44,768 bases of DNA from Bacteroidia bacterium (GCA_026415195.1 JAOAHO010000006.1:1-44768), one strand, 5' to 3'; shown: positions 16,159 through 26,133, counted from the stretch's first letter. The notes: generated from the letters alone by a model not told the origin. Program-made: numbers and translations.

Positions 16159-16912
16159 ATATTTCATCAGTAAAATTAAAAATCTGGTTCAGCTTTTGAA
16201 CCGAACCGAAAACACTTGTTGCCAATTTACACAATCCTCAATCTTAAAATTATCAGGCAGCAAAGGTCATATTAACATTGTATTTTACGTTCATAATCCC
16301 CCCGACAAAAAAGAGCATGATACGTTATATTTCCCGGCTGATATTTTTCTTATGAACCCTGAGGAAAAACTAGCTGGTTATGTTGCTCAATACATTCACC
16401 CCAACAAAAGAATTTTCGCCCGTAACACGGAATTTAAGATTATTAATTCTTACGATGCCAAGCTATTTCTGACAACAAACCATTTGATGAATTACGCTAA
16501 AAGCCATGTTCACTTTTCTTTGTTTTATAAGGACATTCCTTACATGATGGTATCTGTGGGAAAAGGGAGGCAACTTGATCGATACTCAGAAAACAAAAAA
16601 TCGTATGAATTAACCCGAATTTGTACAAAATTAGGTTATACTGTAAGCGGCGGGCTAAGCAAAATCATCACAAATCTCAAAAAATACTTTCCTGATGCTG
16701 CTGATTTCGTTACCTACGTGGACTCCGGTTGGGCCGATGGCAGAGGCCTGGAAAAATGTGGTTTTCAAAAAGAACCTGAACCCATGGAGTATTATTTTAA
16801 AATTGATATTGAAAGAAAAAAAATAACTTCGGCTTCTGAAAATGAACTCGTAACCAGAGGTGAATACCTTCGCAAAAGTTTTCCGGTGTGGAAATACCGA
16901 TTGATGATATAA
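16145..16912 (+). CDS. Unrecognised protein with phage-type, GNAT-like domain
   Basis: A 255-residue protein I cannot assign to a named function. Residues about 105-220 have the pattern of a domain seen, to my memory, in phage proteins and beside phage homing endonucleases, and also recall Mom-like GNAT acyltransferases. Its landmarks are FLTTNHLM, HFSLFYKDIPYMMVSVGKGR, then SYELTRICTKLGYTVSGG, YVDSGWADGRGLEKCGF and a terminal PMEYYF. The 100 N-terminal residues match nothing I know. There is no signal peptide or membrane segment. The gene overlaps obg by 14 nt and miaA by 25 nt, so it is made with translation and tRNA-modification factors. A nucleic-acid or tRNA-directed acyltransfer role is a guess from context and fold resemblance. 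Confidence 0.6.
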   Translation: MIIPEYFISKIKNLVQLLNRTENTCCQFTQSSILKLSGSKGHINIVFYVHNPPDKKEHDTLYFPADIFLMNPEEKLAGYVAQYIHPNKRIFARNTEFKIINSYDAKLFLTTNHLMNYAKSHVHFSLFYKDIPYMMVSVGKGRQLDRYSENKKSYELTRICTKLGYTVSGGLSKIITNLKKYFPDAADFVTYVDSGWADGRGLEKCGFQKEPEPMEYYFKIDIERKKITSASENELVTRGEYLRKSFPVWKYRLMI

Positions 16913-17802
16913 AAAAAAACTTCCATTCCGTTGTTATTCTGGGTACTACGGCATCCGGAAAAACACGCCTTGCGGCCCGCTTTGCTCAAAAACTCGGTTC
17001 ACACATCATCAGTGCCGATTCCAGGCAGATTTTTAAAGAACTGAACATTGGTTGCGGAAAAGATCTGGAAATATACCGGTCTGAAGGTTATGATAAAGAG
17101 GTGTTGGGGATTAACCTTGTTTCGGTCAATCAAAAATTTCATTTACCCGATTACAGAAAATACCTGTATGAAAAGTTTCGAACACTGCGCAACCTTGGTG
17201 AAATTCCGGTCATTTGCGGGGGAACAGGTCTTTATCTTCAATTATTAACCAACCCCATGCCCCTATCGCAGGTTCCTGTAAATGCCGAATTGAGAGCACG
17301 CCTTCACACTTTAACCCGTAATGAATTAATGGAATTATTGAAAAAATACCCCCCCGAACAAACCAAATTCATTGATACTTCATCAGTAAAAAGAATGATA
17401 CGCGGCATCGAGATAGTGGAATACTTGAAATTGAACACCATCACCTCCATAGCTTTACCCGATTTCAACCCCTTTTGCATCGGAATCTTTCCAGGGAAAG
17501 AAACCTTAAAACATAACATCCGAAACCGATTGTGGGAACGATGGAAAAGTGGGATGAAAGAAGAAGTGGAAGCTTTGCTAGCCGGAATTACAAGCCCTCA
17601 AAGATTAATTGAACTGGGATTGGAATACAAATACATTACATTATACCTGACAGGAAGAATTTGCGAAAAAGAAATGTTGGATATATTGGAAAGAAAAATC
17701 AACGAATTTGCCCGAAGGCAAATGCTTTGGTTCAGGAAATTGCAAAAGCAAGGACTAGAAATTCAATGGATAACATCACCGGATGAACTCCGACTAGTTT
17801 AA
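16888..17802 (+). CDS. miaA: tRNA dimethylallyltransferase (MiaA-type)
   Basis: A 304-residue enzyme that should transfer the dimethylallyl group to N6 of A37 in tRNAs reading UNN codons. The P-loop is GTTASGKT, followed by SADSRQIFKELNIG, and GGTGLYLQ marks the catalytic region. The usual MiaA segment GTAKP is replaced by GCGKDL, and the sequence up to YRKYLYEKF is divergent, so it belongs to a variant branch of the family. The start is a GTG inside the preceding gene. It is the last gene of the packed run and is followed by about 130 bp of AT-rich DNA without a clear terminator. Confidence 0.88.
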   Translation: MEIPIDDIKKNFHSVVILGTTASGKTRLAARFAQKLGSHIISADSRQIFKELNIGCGKDLEIYRSEGYDKEVLGINLVSVNQKFHLPDYRKYLYEKFRTLRNLGEIPVICGGTGLYLQLLTNPMPLSQVPVNAELRARLHTLTRNELMELLKKYPPEQTKFIDTSSVKRMIRGIEIVEYLKLNTITSIALPDFNPFCIGIFPGKETLKHNIRNRLWERWKSGMKEEVEALLAGITSPQRLIELGLEYKYITLYLTGRICEKEMLDILERKINEFARRQMLWFRKLQKQGLEIQWITSPDELRLV

Positions 17803-17896
17803 TTTTACAAATGCTAATTTTTTACAAAACAAAAAAAATTATGAAAACACGCCCTTTTTTTCATCGTTTAAGCAGAAAAAAAGCCCAAAAAATCCA

Positions 17897-17904
17897 TAAA
17901 TTTG
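17897..17904 (+). promoter_or_regulatory. Candidate -7 element (TAAATTTG) for the giant TPR/SPOR gene
   Basis: TAAATTTG matches TAnnTTTG and predicts transcription from near 17911, 24 nt before the ATG at 17935. A TTG at 17902 in the same frame as the gene lies inside this box and is therefore rejected as the start. Confidence 0.6.
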
Positions 17905-17934
17905 AAAATTAAACGGTTTCCGTCACATAATCGA

Positions 17935-20900
17935 ATGAAAATCAGGATATTAAGCTTTTTGTTAATTCTTTTATCCACATTTACCATTGCCCAATTGGAA
18001 GAGGTGGAAAAAAAAGCCAATCAGCTTTTTGAAGAGGAAGAATATGCCGAAGCATACAAGTTATACGCTCAGTTAGTTTCCAATCAACCCAAAAATGCCC
18101 TTTATAATTATCGATTGGGAGTATGCATGATATTTTGTGAACCCGATAAGAAAAAATGTTTTTCATATCTAAACGTAGCCTATAAAAACAAAAATGAGCT
18201 CCCAAAAGATGTTCCGTTTTTCCTGGGCAAGGCCTATCATTTGAATTACCGATTTAACGAGGCACTGAAATACTACAATGAATTCAAGGATAATGCCCCC
18301 GGAAATCTGGTCAAAAAATATCAGGTGGAACGGGAAATCCGTTCCTGTGTTAACGGCAAACAACTTCTGAGTGAAATAACGGCCCTTGAAATTTTGCAAA
18401 AAAAACAACTCAACGAGTCCGATTATTTTCGTTCCTATGATATTAAAACACTGAACGGTAAGCTTTTATTGAAACCGGAAGAATTCAAAACTTCTGCCGA
18501 CAAAAAAAAGAAAGACAAATCGGTGGTTTTTGTCCCTAATGGTTCGGCTAAAATATTCTTCAGTTCCTATGGCGATAACACCTCGAATGGTAAAGATATC
18601 TATTATCGCCTTCGCCTGCCCTCGGGCGATTTCGGAAAACCTGTTCCAGTAAGTGCCATCAACACCCCTTATGATGAAGATTATCCTTACCTCTGCCCCG
18701 ACGGAAAAACTCTCTATTTTTCCAGTAAGGGGCATAACAGCATGGGCGGATACGATATCTTCAAAACAGTCTATGATGAAAACACCGACACATGGTCGGC
18801 TCCTGAAAATTTATCTTTTCCCATCAATTCTCCGGATGATGATTACTTGTTTGTCCCGACTGACGATGGAAAAACCGCTTATTTTTCCACTTCACGTTAT
18901 TCCCCGCCCAATAAAATCGATGTTTTAAAAATCAACACTGAACGCAAGCCTATCAATGTGGCCATTATGCTTGCCAATGTGGTGAAAGAAGATGCAAACC
19001 AAAGCGTGCTCAGCAAAATCACCATCAAAAATTTGGATGCCGATACTTTGGTAGGAAAATTTGAAGCCGATGCCGAAGGAAAACTGGAAATGATTTTGCC
19101 AAACGGAGCAAATTTGCTTTATACCGTCGAAACCCCCGGGCTTCCCACTCAATCCGAAAACGTCAGAATCCCCTATTCCAATTCATTGAAATACTACAGG
19201 CAAACCATTGCCTATGAAAATAAAAAACTTAGAATTATTAACCATTTCGATGAACCCAAAACCGACGACAACTACATTCAATACCTGAAAATCATTGAAG
19301 AGAAAGCCAAACTTGACCCGGAAAAATACGTTCCCGTAATTGTAAAAGAAGTGAAAGGAGAAGGCGCAAAGCCCGATGTTGTTAAAAACACACAGAATGA
19401 AACTCCTCAAATTGTAGAACAAAAAGATAACAAGTCATCAGCCAATGCGCTTTCCGCTTCCAAAAACGAACTTGCCAAAACACAAAAAAACCTGCAATTG
19501 ATTCAAAAAGAAATGAACGACTTTAAAAAATACGCCAATGATTTAAAATTGTCATCACAGGAAAAAGGCAAAAAAGCCGATGAAATTTTAAGCGCCATCC
19601 CGGAAGACAAGCGTACCGATAATCCTGAAGTCATGCATGCCATTGAACTGAAAAAGCAAGCCGAAAAAGAAGCCATGGCCGCGTTGGCAATTGAAAAACA
19701 AGCCGAAGAATTAGCAAAGCAAAAAGAATTCCTTGCCAAAACAGAATCGCTGCAGAACCAGCGCGTTCAAACCATGGAGCAACTGTTGGCAGATAAAAAA
19801 CCACGTCCCGATTTGGAAGAAAAGCTGAATCAACTTGACAAAGAATTGGCATCCCTGCCGCCCCTTGATGCCGAAACCATCTCAAAAGCCCCTTCATCCC
19901 TCAATGAAAACCTTGAAAATAAAGAACAACAAGTCGCATCGAAAGAAGCGAAGTTAAAAAGTATCGAACGGGACATGAACAGCAAAATAGAAGACATTAC
20001 CGAACTGGAAAACCAACTTAACTCCACAAAAAAGAAAAAACAAAAACAACAAATACAGGCACAAATCGACGATGCCAAAAAAGAATATAATGATTTGAAA
20101 TCAGAAAAAAGTTCACTTGAAAACGAACTTGCCAAAGAAAAGGAAGAACTTGAGAACCTGAAATTTGCCTCGGAACAAATCAATAAAGCATGGAACGAAG
20201 ACATCGTAAAAAATGAAATACCTCCTTCTTCCCCTTCCAAGCCCGTTCCCCTTGCCGAACTTGATAAAAAATATTCTTCCTCAATCAAACCGATTGACTT
20301 GCAAAATCCATCTTCTTACGACGATGCCGTAAGGGAACTGGCCAGTTATAACAACGACATTCAGAATTCCGTTAATGCGCTGAACAATGCCTTGACATCG
20401 GAAAAAAATCCCCAAAAATCAAAGGAAATTAAAGCGGAAATTGGAAAACTGGAAAACCAACGCAGGGAAAACATTCGCCTGATGGAAGAATATGCCAAAA
20501 AGAAAGAAGTGATTCTGGCTGAACGAAGCATGCAAATCAAACAATCGGAATATCTTGCTGCCAACCTTAATGAAACCGACCTGAAGAACCCTTCCAAACT
20601 AAAACAAATTGAAAACACACTGAATAACGATGATTGGATGAAAAATTACTCCGGTAACAAACAAGCCGGTTCCCTTTTGCCTGAAATGGAAAAACAAAAA
20701 GAAAAAATTTTAAACATTACACGTGAACTGCTTGCCAACGCAAATGTCAATGCCGGTTCATCTTCCGACTGGCAACTCAAAGCCGACCAGGCAATAAAAT
20801 CTGCCGACAGTTTACGAAAAATTGCACAGAACGCTCCCGACAACCAACGATTGGAAATAATGAAGCAAGCCAATGCTTTGGAAAAAGAAGCATTGAATTT

Positions 20901-23900
20901 TCAAATTAAATCATATGAAGCCAAAGCATCCGAAAATGATGCCCTGCTTTCCAAACTTCAAACCGATTTTGACAACCTGATATTAAACTCCAAAGACGAA
21001 AACGAAAAATCCGAAATGAATAACCGGTGGAATGAAATCAAAAACAACCTCAGGCAATATCAGGAACTTATGCAGGAAAGCAAATCGGCTCCCAACAATG
21101 CTGCACGGCTGGGAAGTTTGGAAAATGCTTTGGAAAAGCAACAATTGGCTCTTGAAAAGCAGCAGGAAATCGTCAAAAGTTTATCTTCAAAATATCCGGA
21201 TGTTACGTTAACATCAGCATCCGGCACAAGCCAAAATGATTCGGAAAAAGCCAATCAGCTTAATACCGAAATCCGTCAATATAATACGCTGAAAAATCAG
21301 GCATTGGAGAAAATTATAACATCACAAAAACAAGAGATTTCCAAGCTTGAAAACTCGGCCTCTTTAAGTTCATCCGTAGGGGATGCAAGGGAAAAACAAT
21401 TATTGGATAAAATCAATGCCAACAAAGAAAAAGCCAAAAACCTGGAATCTCAATTAACAACTTCATCGGAAAGCGAAAAAGCTAACATTGCCATCTCCCT
21501 TGCTGCCCTTCAACAGGACATTATCAATGATTATTCTCAACTCAATACTCACCGCCGTATTCAACCCGAAAAACAATGGCTGGCCTCGGCCGTTAACAAC
21601 AGAAATAACTTAGTAGCAGCCAATAACAGAAATAATAGGCCAAGACAAAACAATATACCGAATAACTCAAGAAATGAAAATGCCCTGGCGGCAAATAATC
21701 CGCCTCGGAATAATAACAACACCGCATCGCCCCAAAACAACAACACTCCTGCCAATAACCCTCCGCGTGAAAACAATACACCTTTACCCGCTTCCTTCGA
21801 AACCAAAGAAGTTATTTACTCAGTTGAAGTTTCGGCATCCAACAACAAAGACACCACCGTTGCCTCCATTCAAAATTTCTTGCAGTCCAACAATGTTACT
21901 TTAAGTAACCCGAATGCCGAAAGCCGAAAGAACCTGGCTTTGGAAAACCTGCAACGCATGCAGGAAGAAATTAAAATGATTTATGCCGAGGCCTCTTCAA
22001 ATACTCAGGCAAGCAGCAATGAACAGGAGAGCATCAGCGAAGCTGAAATAAAGAGCAAAAGCGAACAACTTGAAAACGAAGCCGAGAACATTGCAAAGGA
22101 ACTTTCCGAATTAAGAAAGTCGAATGCCCCTGCATCACAAATATCGGCAAAAGAACAGGAATATAATTCCAAAAAAGCGGAAGCATCCACCTTGCGTTAT
22201 CAGGTATATGCCGCATCCGACAAGGCCTATATGAATGCCATCACACAAGGGATGGAACGGCTTAAAATCCAAAACCATCCATCGTTGCAGGAAGCCCAAT
22301 CCCTGATGGACGAAATTGAAAACAAGCGAAAGAAAAACCGCGAAATCAGGGAGGAAGCCAATGCCCTGAGCGGCAATGCAAGATGGGGCGCCATCAGCAA
22401 TGCAGAAGAATCGGAAAGCGAAACCCTGCTTCTGGAAATTAAACTCATGAACATGCTGCGCAATGTTTATGAAGACCTGCCTTATTCTCCGCCTAAATTC
22501 ACCAATATTGCTTCATCTTCGGCCAACCTTTCTTCCGCACAAAAAGAAACCATTGAAAAAAAAGAAGCCCAGCAGGCATCGGAATTGTTGTCGCTGGTAA
22601 ATGCCTATATTCTTAACCTTGAATCCTTCAAGCCCGATACCCGTCGCTTCAACAATGAACAGGCCCAACGCTGGCTCGATATTCAGAAAAGGAAAAACCT
22701 GATTTTGGAACTTGCCCGTAAAGCCAACGAAAATTCCGATATCAAAGGCAAAACCAAATGGCTTTCCACGGCCGTTAAAGAAGCCGTAACGATGACCAAA
22801 GACGTGAATGCCCTTCAACAAACCATGGGAATTGCATTGGCAAATAACACGCTCCGTAATCAACGTGAAAATAATACTCCGCCTGCACGTGAAAACAACA
22901 ATCGTAACAATGAAAATAACCTTGCTGCCAATGCCCCCCGGGCACCGCGTGAAAATAATACTCCACCTGTGCGTGAAAACCGAAATAACGCTCCAACAAG
23001 AAATGAAGGAACCAACGTGCGTGAAGAAAGGGCTAACGTTCCGGTTGCAGGTACACAACGCGTATTCGTTACCGACGGCATGGAAATCCTGAACCGTCCG
23101 GCCTACTCCGATGCTAAGCCCATACCCATCGATGAACCGGCCCCACCAGGTTTAATATTTCGTGTTCAATTGGGAGCCTTTAAAACAAGGCTACCGAACA
23201 CGGCATTCCGCGGCCTCAGCCCCGTAAGCGGTGAAACTACCCCTAACGGTTTTATACGTTATACTGCCGGAAATTTCCGCCAGTTGGAAGTGGCCACAGG
23301 TGTAAAAAGGGAATTGAATCAAAACGGTTACCCGGATGCCTTTGTGGTGGCTTATTTTAACGGCAAGCGCATTTCCTTACCCGAAGCCCTGAGAATACTG
23401 GAAAATGAAGGCAAACAACCCGACCTATCCAAAGCACAAAGCATCAAAATCAATGCCGACGTTCGTCCTGAAATTTCCATAGCTGCGGCACCTCCCCCGC
23501 AGGAAGCGGAAAACGACCGAGTGGTGGTAACCGGTGAACTGGAAAGAACCAAAAAATTACTTTACACGGTTCAAATTGGTGTATATTCAAGGCAAATCAG
23601 TAAAGCACGATTGAAAAATCTTGAACCCATTTACACCGAAAAACTTCCTACGGGGCTTTACAGATATACCGCAGGTATTTACAACCAGGATAAAAAAGTG
23701 ATTGCCGACAAAAACAGAGTTATTGAAATCGGCATCAATGATGCCTTTGTAAGTGCCTACCTGGAAGGTAAGAGAGTTAATTTTAATGAAATACGCCAAA
23801 AAATCGCCGAAGGCAATGCACAATTTGAATTTGAACCTGAAAATCCCATTCGCTTCCCGGGTGGCGTAACTTCTACCCCTAACACTTCTACTGAAAATGA

Positions 23901-24270
23901 AAATACCCCTCCTCCGGATGTAACTCCTTACAAAAATAACGTTACTTCATATCCGGAAGCCACTCCAGAAAACGGCATTAAAACAAACGAAGAAGGCATT
24001 TGCTTCAAAGTTCAGATTGGCGCCTACAGCAGGCAAGTGCCGCAGGATGTGGTTTTAAAATATAATCAAATCAAAAACTGGCCGGTGGAATATAAATACA
24101 TTAATCGCTTATTCATATATAACGTCGGTAATTTTTCCGATAAGCAAAATGCACAAAAATTGAAAGATGAAATGGTGAATCTGGGAATTGTGGATGCATT
24201 CATCACAGTTTATAAGGATGGTAAAAAGCTGTTTGGGGAGGAAGCAAACCAATACTTAAGGGGAAATTAA
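17935..24270 (+). CDS. Giant envelope protein: TPR, PD40, coiled coils, three SPOR domains
   Basis: A predicted 2111-residue secreted protein with signal peptide MKIRILSFLLILLSTFTIAQ. Domains: TPR-like repeats about 25-160; PD40 propeller about 195-335 (YPYLCPDGKTLYFSSKGHNS); a regulatory beta domain about 345-420; a long Lys/Glu/Gln/Asn-rich coiled-coil region about 505-1200; an Asn/Pro-rich linker about 1219-1287; more coiled coil to about 1600; a second linker about 1637-1707 with repeated ENNTPP and PREN; and three SPOR-like domains near 1738-1818, 1875-1960 and 2021-2102, each opening with VQ(L/I)G(A/V). SPOR domains bind denuded peptidoglycan, so this could span from an outer-membrane complex to the cell wall. 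It resembles PorE in its front half but ends in SPOR, not OmpA. T9SS, gliding or division roles are possible. Confidence 0.85.
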   Translation: MKIRILSFLLILLSTFTIAQLEEVEKKANQLFEEEEYAEAYKLYAQLVSNQPKNALYNYRLGVCMIFCEPDKKKCFSYLNVAYKNKNELPKDVPFFLGKAYHLNYRFNEALKYYNEFKDNAPGNLVKKYQVEREIRSCVNGKQLLSEITALEILQKKQLNESDYFRSYDIKTLNGKLLLKPEEFKTSADKKKKDKSVVFVPNGSAKIFFSSYGDNTSNGKDIYYRLRLPSGDFGKPVPVSAINTPYDEDYPYLCPDGKTLYFSSKGHNSMGGYDIFKTVYDENTDTWSAPENLSFPINSPDDDYLFVPTDDGKTAYFSTSRYSPPNKIDVLKINTERKPINVAIMLANVVKEDANQSVLSKITIKNLDADTLVGKFEADAEGKLEMILPNGANLLYTVETPGLPTQSENVRIPYSNSLKYYRQTIAYENKKLRIINHFDEPKTDDNYIQYLKIIEEKAKLDPEKYVPVIVKEVKGEGAKPDVVKNTQNETPQIVEQKDNKSSANALSASKNELAKTQKNLQLIQKEMNDFKKYANDLKLSSQEKGKKADEILSAIPEDKRTDNPEVMHAIELKKQAEKEAMAALAIEKQAEELAKQKEFLAKTESLQNQRVQTMEQLLADKKPRPDLEEKLNQLDKELASLPPLDAETISKAPSSLNENLENKEQQVASKEAKLKSIERDMNSKIEDITELENQLNSTKKKKQKQQIQAQIDDAKKEYNDLKSEKSSLENELAKEKEELENLKFASEQINKAWNEDIVKNEIPPSSPSKPVPLAELDKKYSSSIKPIDLQNPSSYDDAVRELASYNNDIQNSVNALNNALTSEKNPQKSKEIKAEIGKLENQRRENIRLMEEYAKKKEVILAERSMQIKQSEYLAANLNETDLKNPSKLKQIENTLNNDDWMKNYSGNKQAGSLLPEMEKQKEKILNITRELLANANVNAGSSSDWQLKADQAIKSADSLRKIAQNAPDNQRLEIMKQANALEKEALNFQIKSYEAKASENDALLSKLQTDFDNLILNSKDENEKSEMNNRWNEIKNNLRQYQELMQESKSAPNNAARLGSLENALEKQQLALEKQQEIVKSLSSKYPDVTLTSASGTSQNDSEKANQLNTEIRQYNTLKNQALEKIITSQKQEISKLENSASLSSSVGDAREKQLLDKINANKEKAKNLESQLTTSSESEKANIAISLAALQQDIINDYSQLNTHRRIQPEKQWLASAVNNRNNLVAANNRNNRPRQNNIPNNSRNENALAANNPPRNNNNTASPQNNNTPANNPPRENNTPLPASFETKEVIYSVEVSASNNKDTTVASIQNFLQSNNVTLSNPNAESRKNLALENLQRMQEEIKMIYAEASSNTQASSNEQESISEAEIKSKSEQLENEAENIAKELSELRKSNAPASQISAKEQEYNSKKAEASTLRYQVYAASDKAYMNAITQGMERLKIQNHPSLQEAQSLMDEIENKRKKNREIREEANALSGNARWGAISNAEESESETLLLEIKLMNMLRNVYEDLPYSPPKFTNIASSSANLSSAQKETIEKKEAQQASELLSLVNAYILNLESFKPDTRRFNNEQAQRWLDIQKRKNLILELARKANENSDIKGKTKWLSTAVKEAVTMTKDVNALQQTMGIALANNTLRNQRENNTPPARENNNRNNENNLAANAPRAPRENNTPPVRENRNNAPTRNEGTNVREERANVPVAGTQRVFVTDGMEILNRPAYSDAKPIPIDEPAPPGLIFRVQLGAFKTRLPNTAFRGLSPVSGETTPNGFIRYTAGNFRQLEVATGVKRELNQNGYPDAFVVAYFNGKRISLPEALRILENEGKQPDLSKAQSIKINADVRPEISIAAAPPPQEAENDRVVVTGELERTKKLLYTVQIGVYSRQISKARLKNLEPIYTEKLPTGLYRYTAGIYNQDKKVIADKNRVIEIGINDAFVSAYLEGKRVNFNEIRQKIAEGNAQFEFEPENPIRFPGGVTSTPNTSTENENTPPPDVTPYKNNVTSYPEATPENGIKTNEEGICFKVQIGAYSRQVPQDVVLKYNQIKNWPVEYKYINRLFIYNVGNFSDKQNAQKLKDEMVNLGIVDAFITVYKDGKKLFGEEANQYLRGN

Positions 24271-24271
24271 A

Positions 24272-25687
24272 ATGCGCAGATTTTTTTTTCTGCTTCTTTT
24301 TTGTTTATTTTTTTATTCCCATGCTTCCGTCATTCGTGGACGTGCACACATCACGCATGCAGGTAAAGTCATTGAAGCTTATACCTATAAGGATTTCATC
24401 ACGCAAATTCCCGTCACTCTCGACAAAGACACCATTCACCACGATGGTTTTTTTGAACTGGAAGTCGGAGTTCATAAAACCCTGCCGGTTTTTCTTAAAA
24501 TACATAATGTTACGATTAAAATGTATGTTCAGCCCGACTATGTGTATGGAGTTATTATTCCTGAATTTGACGAGTCGGTTTATGTATTCAGACACCGTGA
24601 ACATTTTGTCGCGCTTAAATTAATATCGCACAAAGATGATGAGCTGAATACACTCATTCTCGACTTTGACAGCTTATATCAATTTACTTTTTTCCCCGAC
24701 AGGGAAAAATTTCTGAATAAAACCATGCTCTATCGCCTAATCGATACACTGAAAAAAAAATCGGATGAACGTTACAAAAACATTAAAAATACCTATTTCA
24801 ATCACTACAGAGAATATTTTCTGGCCAACCTCAATGTCAGCATATCCCGTGGGGAAAAAGCATTTATTCACCACTACCTTTTAAAAAGGTATATCCAACC
24901 CGACGATTATGAAATGATGGAACTGTTCCGAACATCGTTCAAAGATTATCTGAAATCCATTTCGGCATCACAAGCCGGCGCTTCGCTCTACCGTATAATT
25001 AATGAATTTGCCTCATACGAAAAACTCAACGAATGGTGTAAGAAAGACGAATTCCTGAAAAAAGACACACTCAGGGAACTGGTGATGATATACAACCTTT
25101 GGAATTTTTATTATGAACCCGAATTCGGCCAACAACAAGTGAAATCCATTCTTTCCCAACTACAAAACATCACCAAAATTCAAACCCATAAAAACATCAT
25201 TCAAAACATGATGACACTGTGGAATAAACTTCTTCCGGGTTCCGCAGCGCCCACAATATATGGCCTCGGATTAAAAAAAGAAATGCTATCGTCGGAAAAA
25301 CTTAAAGGTAAATGGATTTATTTTAATTTTTTCAGCGATAAGAACGAAAACAGCATTAAGGAAATGGGCATCATTCATCAGCTTTATAAGAAATTCGGGA
25401 ATAAAATGTATTTCATCAGCATGGCTGTGGATATGACACACGATGAATACTTACGTTTCATTAAAAAATATCCTCAATACAAATGGAATATCTGGTTTAA
25501 TGATGCTCAAGCCATTGCAAACCATGCCTCCAAAGCATTTTCCCTGACCGGAAATGAAGCATACTACCTGATTATGCCATCGGGGGAATTTGCTTTGTCT
25601 CCGGCGCCTGCACCTTCCGAAGGAATGGAGCATCGGCTGAATGCCATATTTAAAATCAAAAAAAAGCATATCACAGGAATAAGATAA
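24272..25687 (+). CDS. Secreted thioredoxin-fold (TlpA-like) protein without CXXC
   Basis: A 471-residue protein with signal peptide (MRRFFFLLLFCLFFYSHAS). An N-terminal beta domain (about 20-110) resembles the DUF4369-type domain that precedes TlpA-like thioredoxins in Bacteroidota, and a helical middle follows. The C-terminal 150 residues have the thioredoxin pattern: GSAAPTIYGLGL, then LKGKWIYFNFFSD, and a cis-Pro-like segment AYYLIMPSGEFAL. The redox CXXC expected after the WIYFNFF strand is replaced by DKNENS, so it should not be an active disulfide oxidoreductase. It begins one nt after the stop of the giant gene, which suggests a structural or chaperone partner. Fold assignment moderate; function unknown. 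Confidence 0.72.
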   Translation: MRRFFFLLLFCLFFYSHASVIRGRAHITHAGKVIEAYTYKDFITQIPVTLDKDTIHHDGFFELEVGVHKTLPVFLKIHNVTIKMYVQPDYVYGVIIPEFDESVYVFRHREHFVALKLISHKDDELNTLILDFDSLYQFTFFPDREKFLNKTMLYRLIDTLKKKSDERYKNIKNTYFNHYREYFLANLNVSISRGEKAFIHHYLLKRYIQPDDYEMMELFRTSFKDYLKSISASQAGASLYRIINEFASYEKLNEWCKKDEFLKKDTLRELVMIYNLWNFYYEPEFGQQQVKSILSQLQNITKIQTHKNIIQNMMTLWNKLLPGSAAPTIYGLGLKKEMLSSEKLKGKWIYFNFFSDKNENSIKEMGIIHQLYKKFGNKMYFISMAVDMTHDEYLRFIKKYPQYKWNIWFNDAQAIANHASKAFSLTGNEAYYLIMPSGEFALSPAPAPSEGMEHRLNAIFKIKKKHITGIR

Positions 25688-25692
25688 AAACC

Positions 25693-26133
25693 ATGAAGCA
25701 TCCGATTAACGAACACCCGCTTATTCTGAAGTATATCCGTTCAAACAGCTACGGAAAACTTCTGGGCATGCACTTTACCATTTTGGAGCCGGGAGTTTTG
25801 GATTATTTTATTAAGATAGGTTCCCAACATCTGGCCACCCCGCATGCAGCCCACGGTGGATTAATTTCATCCTTAGCCGACGGTGCACAGGGGGTGTGCG
25901 CATTGTCGGCAGTATGCGCAGACAATCAGGTAGTTAGTACGCTGCAGTTAAACATACAGTTCCTTTCCGGTCCCTCCATTGGAGATGAACTCGTGGCAAA
26001 AGCAACTATCACAAAACGGGGAAAACGTATTGCTTTTACACGATGCGAAATTTTTAACCGAACGAAAAACGAAATGGTGGCTATTTCCACGGCCACATTC
26101 AATATTTACCCTGCAGAAAAGGCGGGTTACTGA
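25693..26133 (+). CDS. PaaI-type hotdog-fold thioesterase
   Basis: A 146-residue protein with the hotdog fold of acyl-CoA thioesterases. The motif HAAHGGLISSLADGAQG holds the conserved HGG and an acidic residue on the central helix, which form the active site in PaaI-like enzymes. VVSTLQLNIQFL and KRIAFTRCEIFN complete the fold. It would hydrolyse an acyl- or aryl-CoA; the substrate is not evident. It is cytosolic. It starts 5 nt after the thioredoxin-fold gene and overlaps the next gene by the bases ATGA or fewer, so it is translated in a chain. Confidence 0.88.
   Translation: MKHPINEHPLILKYIRSNSYGKLLGMHFTILEPGVLDYFIKIGSQHLATPHAAHGGLISSLADGAQGVCALSAVCADNQVVSTLQLNIQFLSGPSIGDELVAKATITKRGKRIAFTRCEIFNRTKNEMVAISTATFNIYPAEKAGY

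Noticed and set aside
19830-20288. 152-residue antisense Ser/Phe-rich frame inside the giant gene
   Set aside because: A shadow of coiled-coil codons (GAA, AAA) on the other strand; no domain or start signals.
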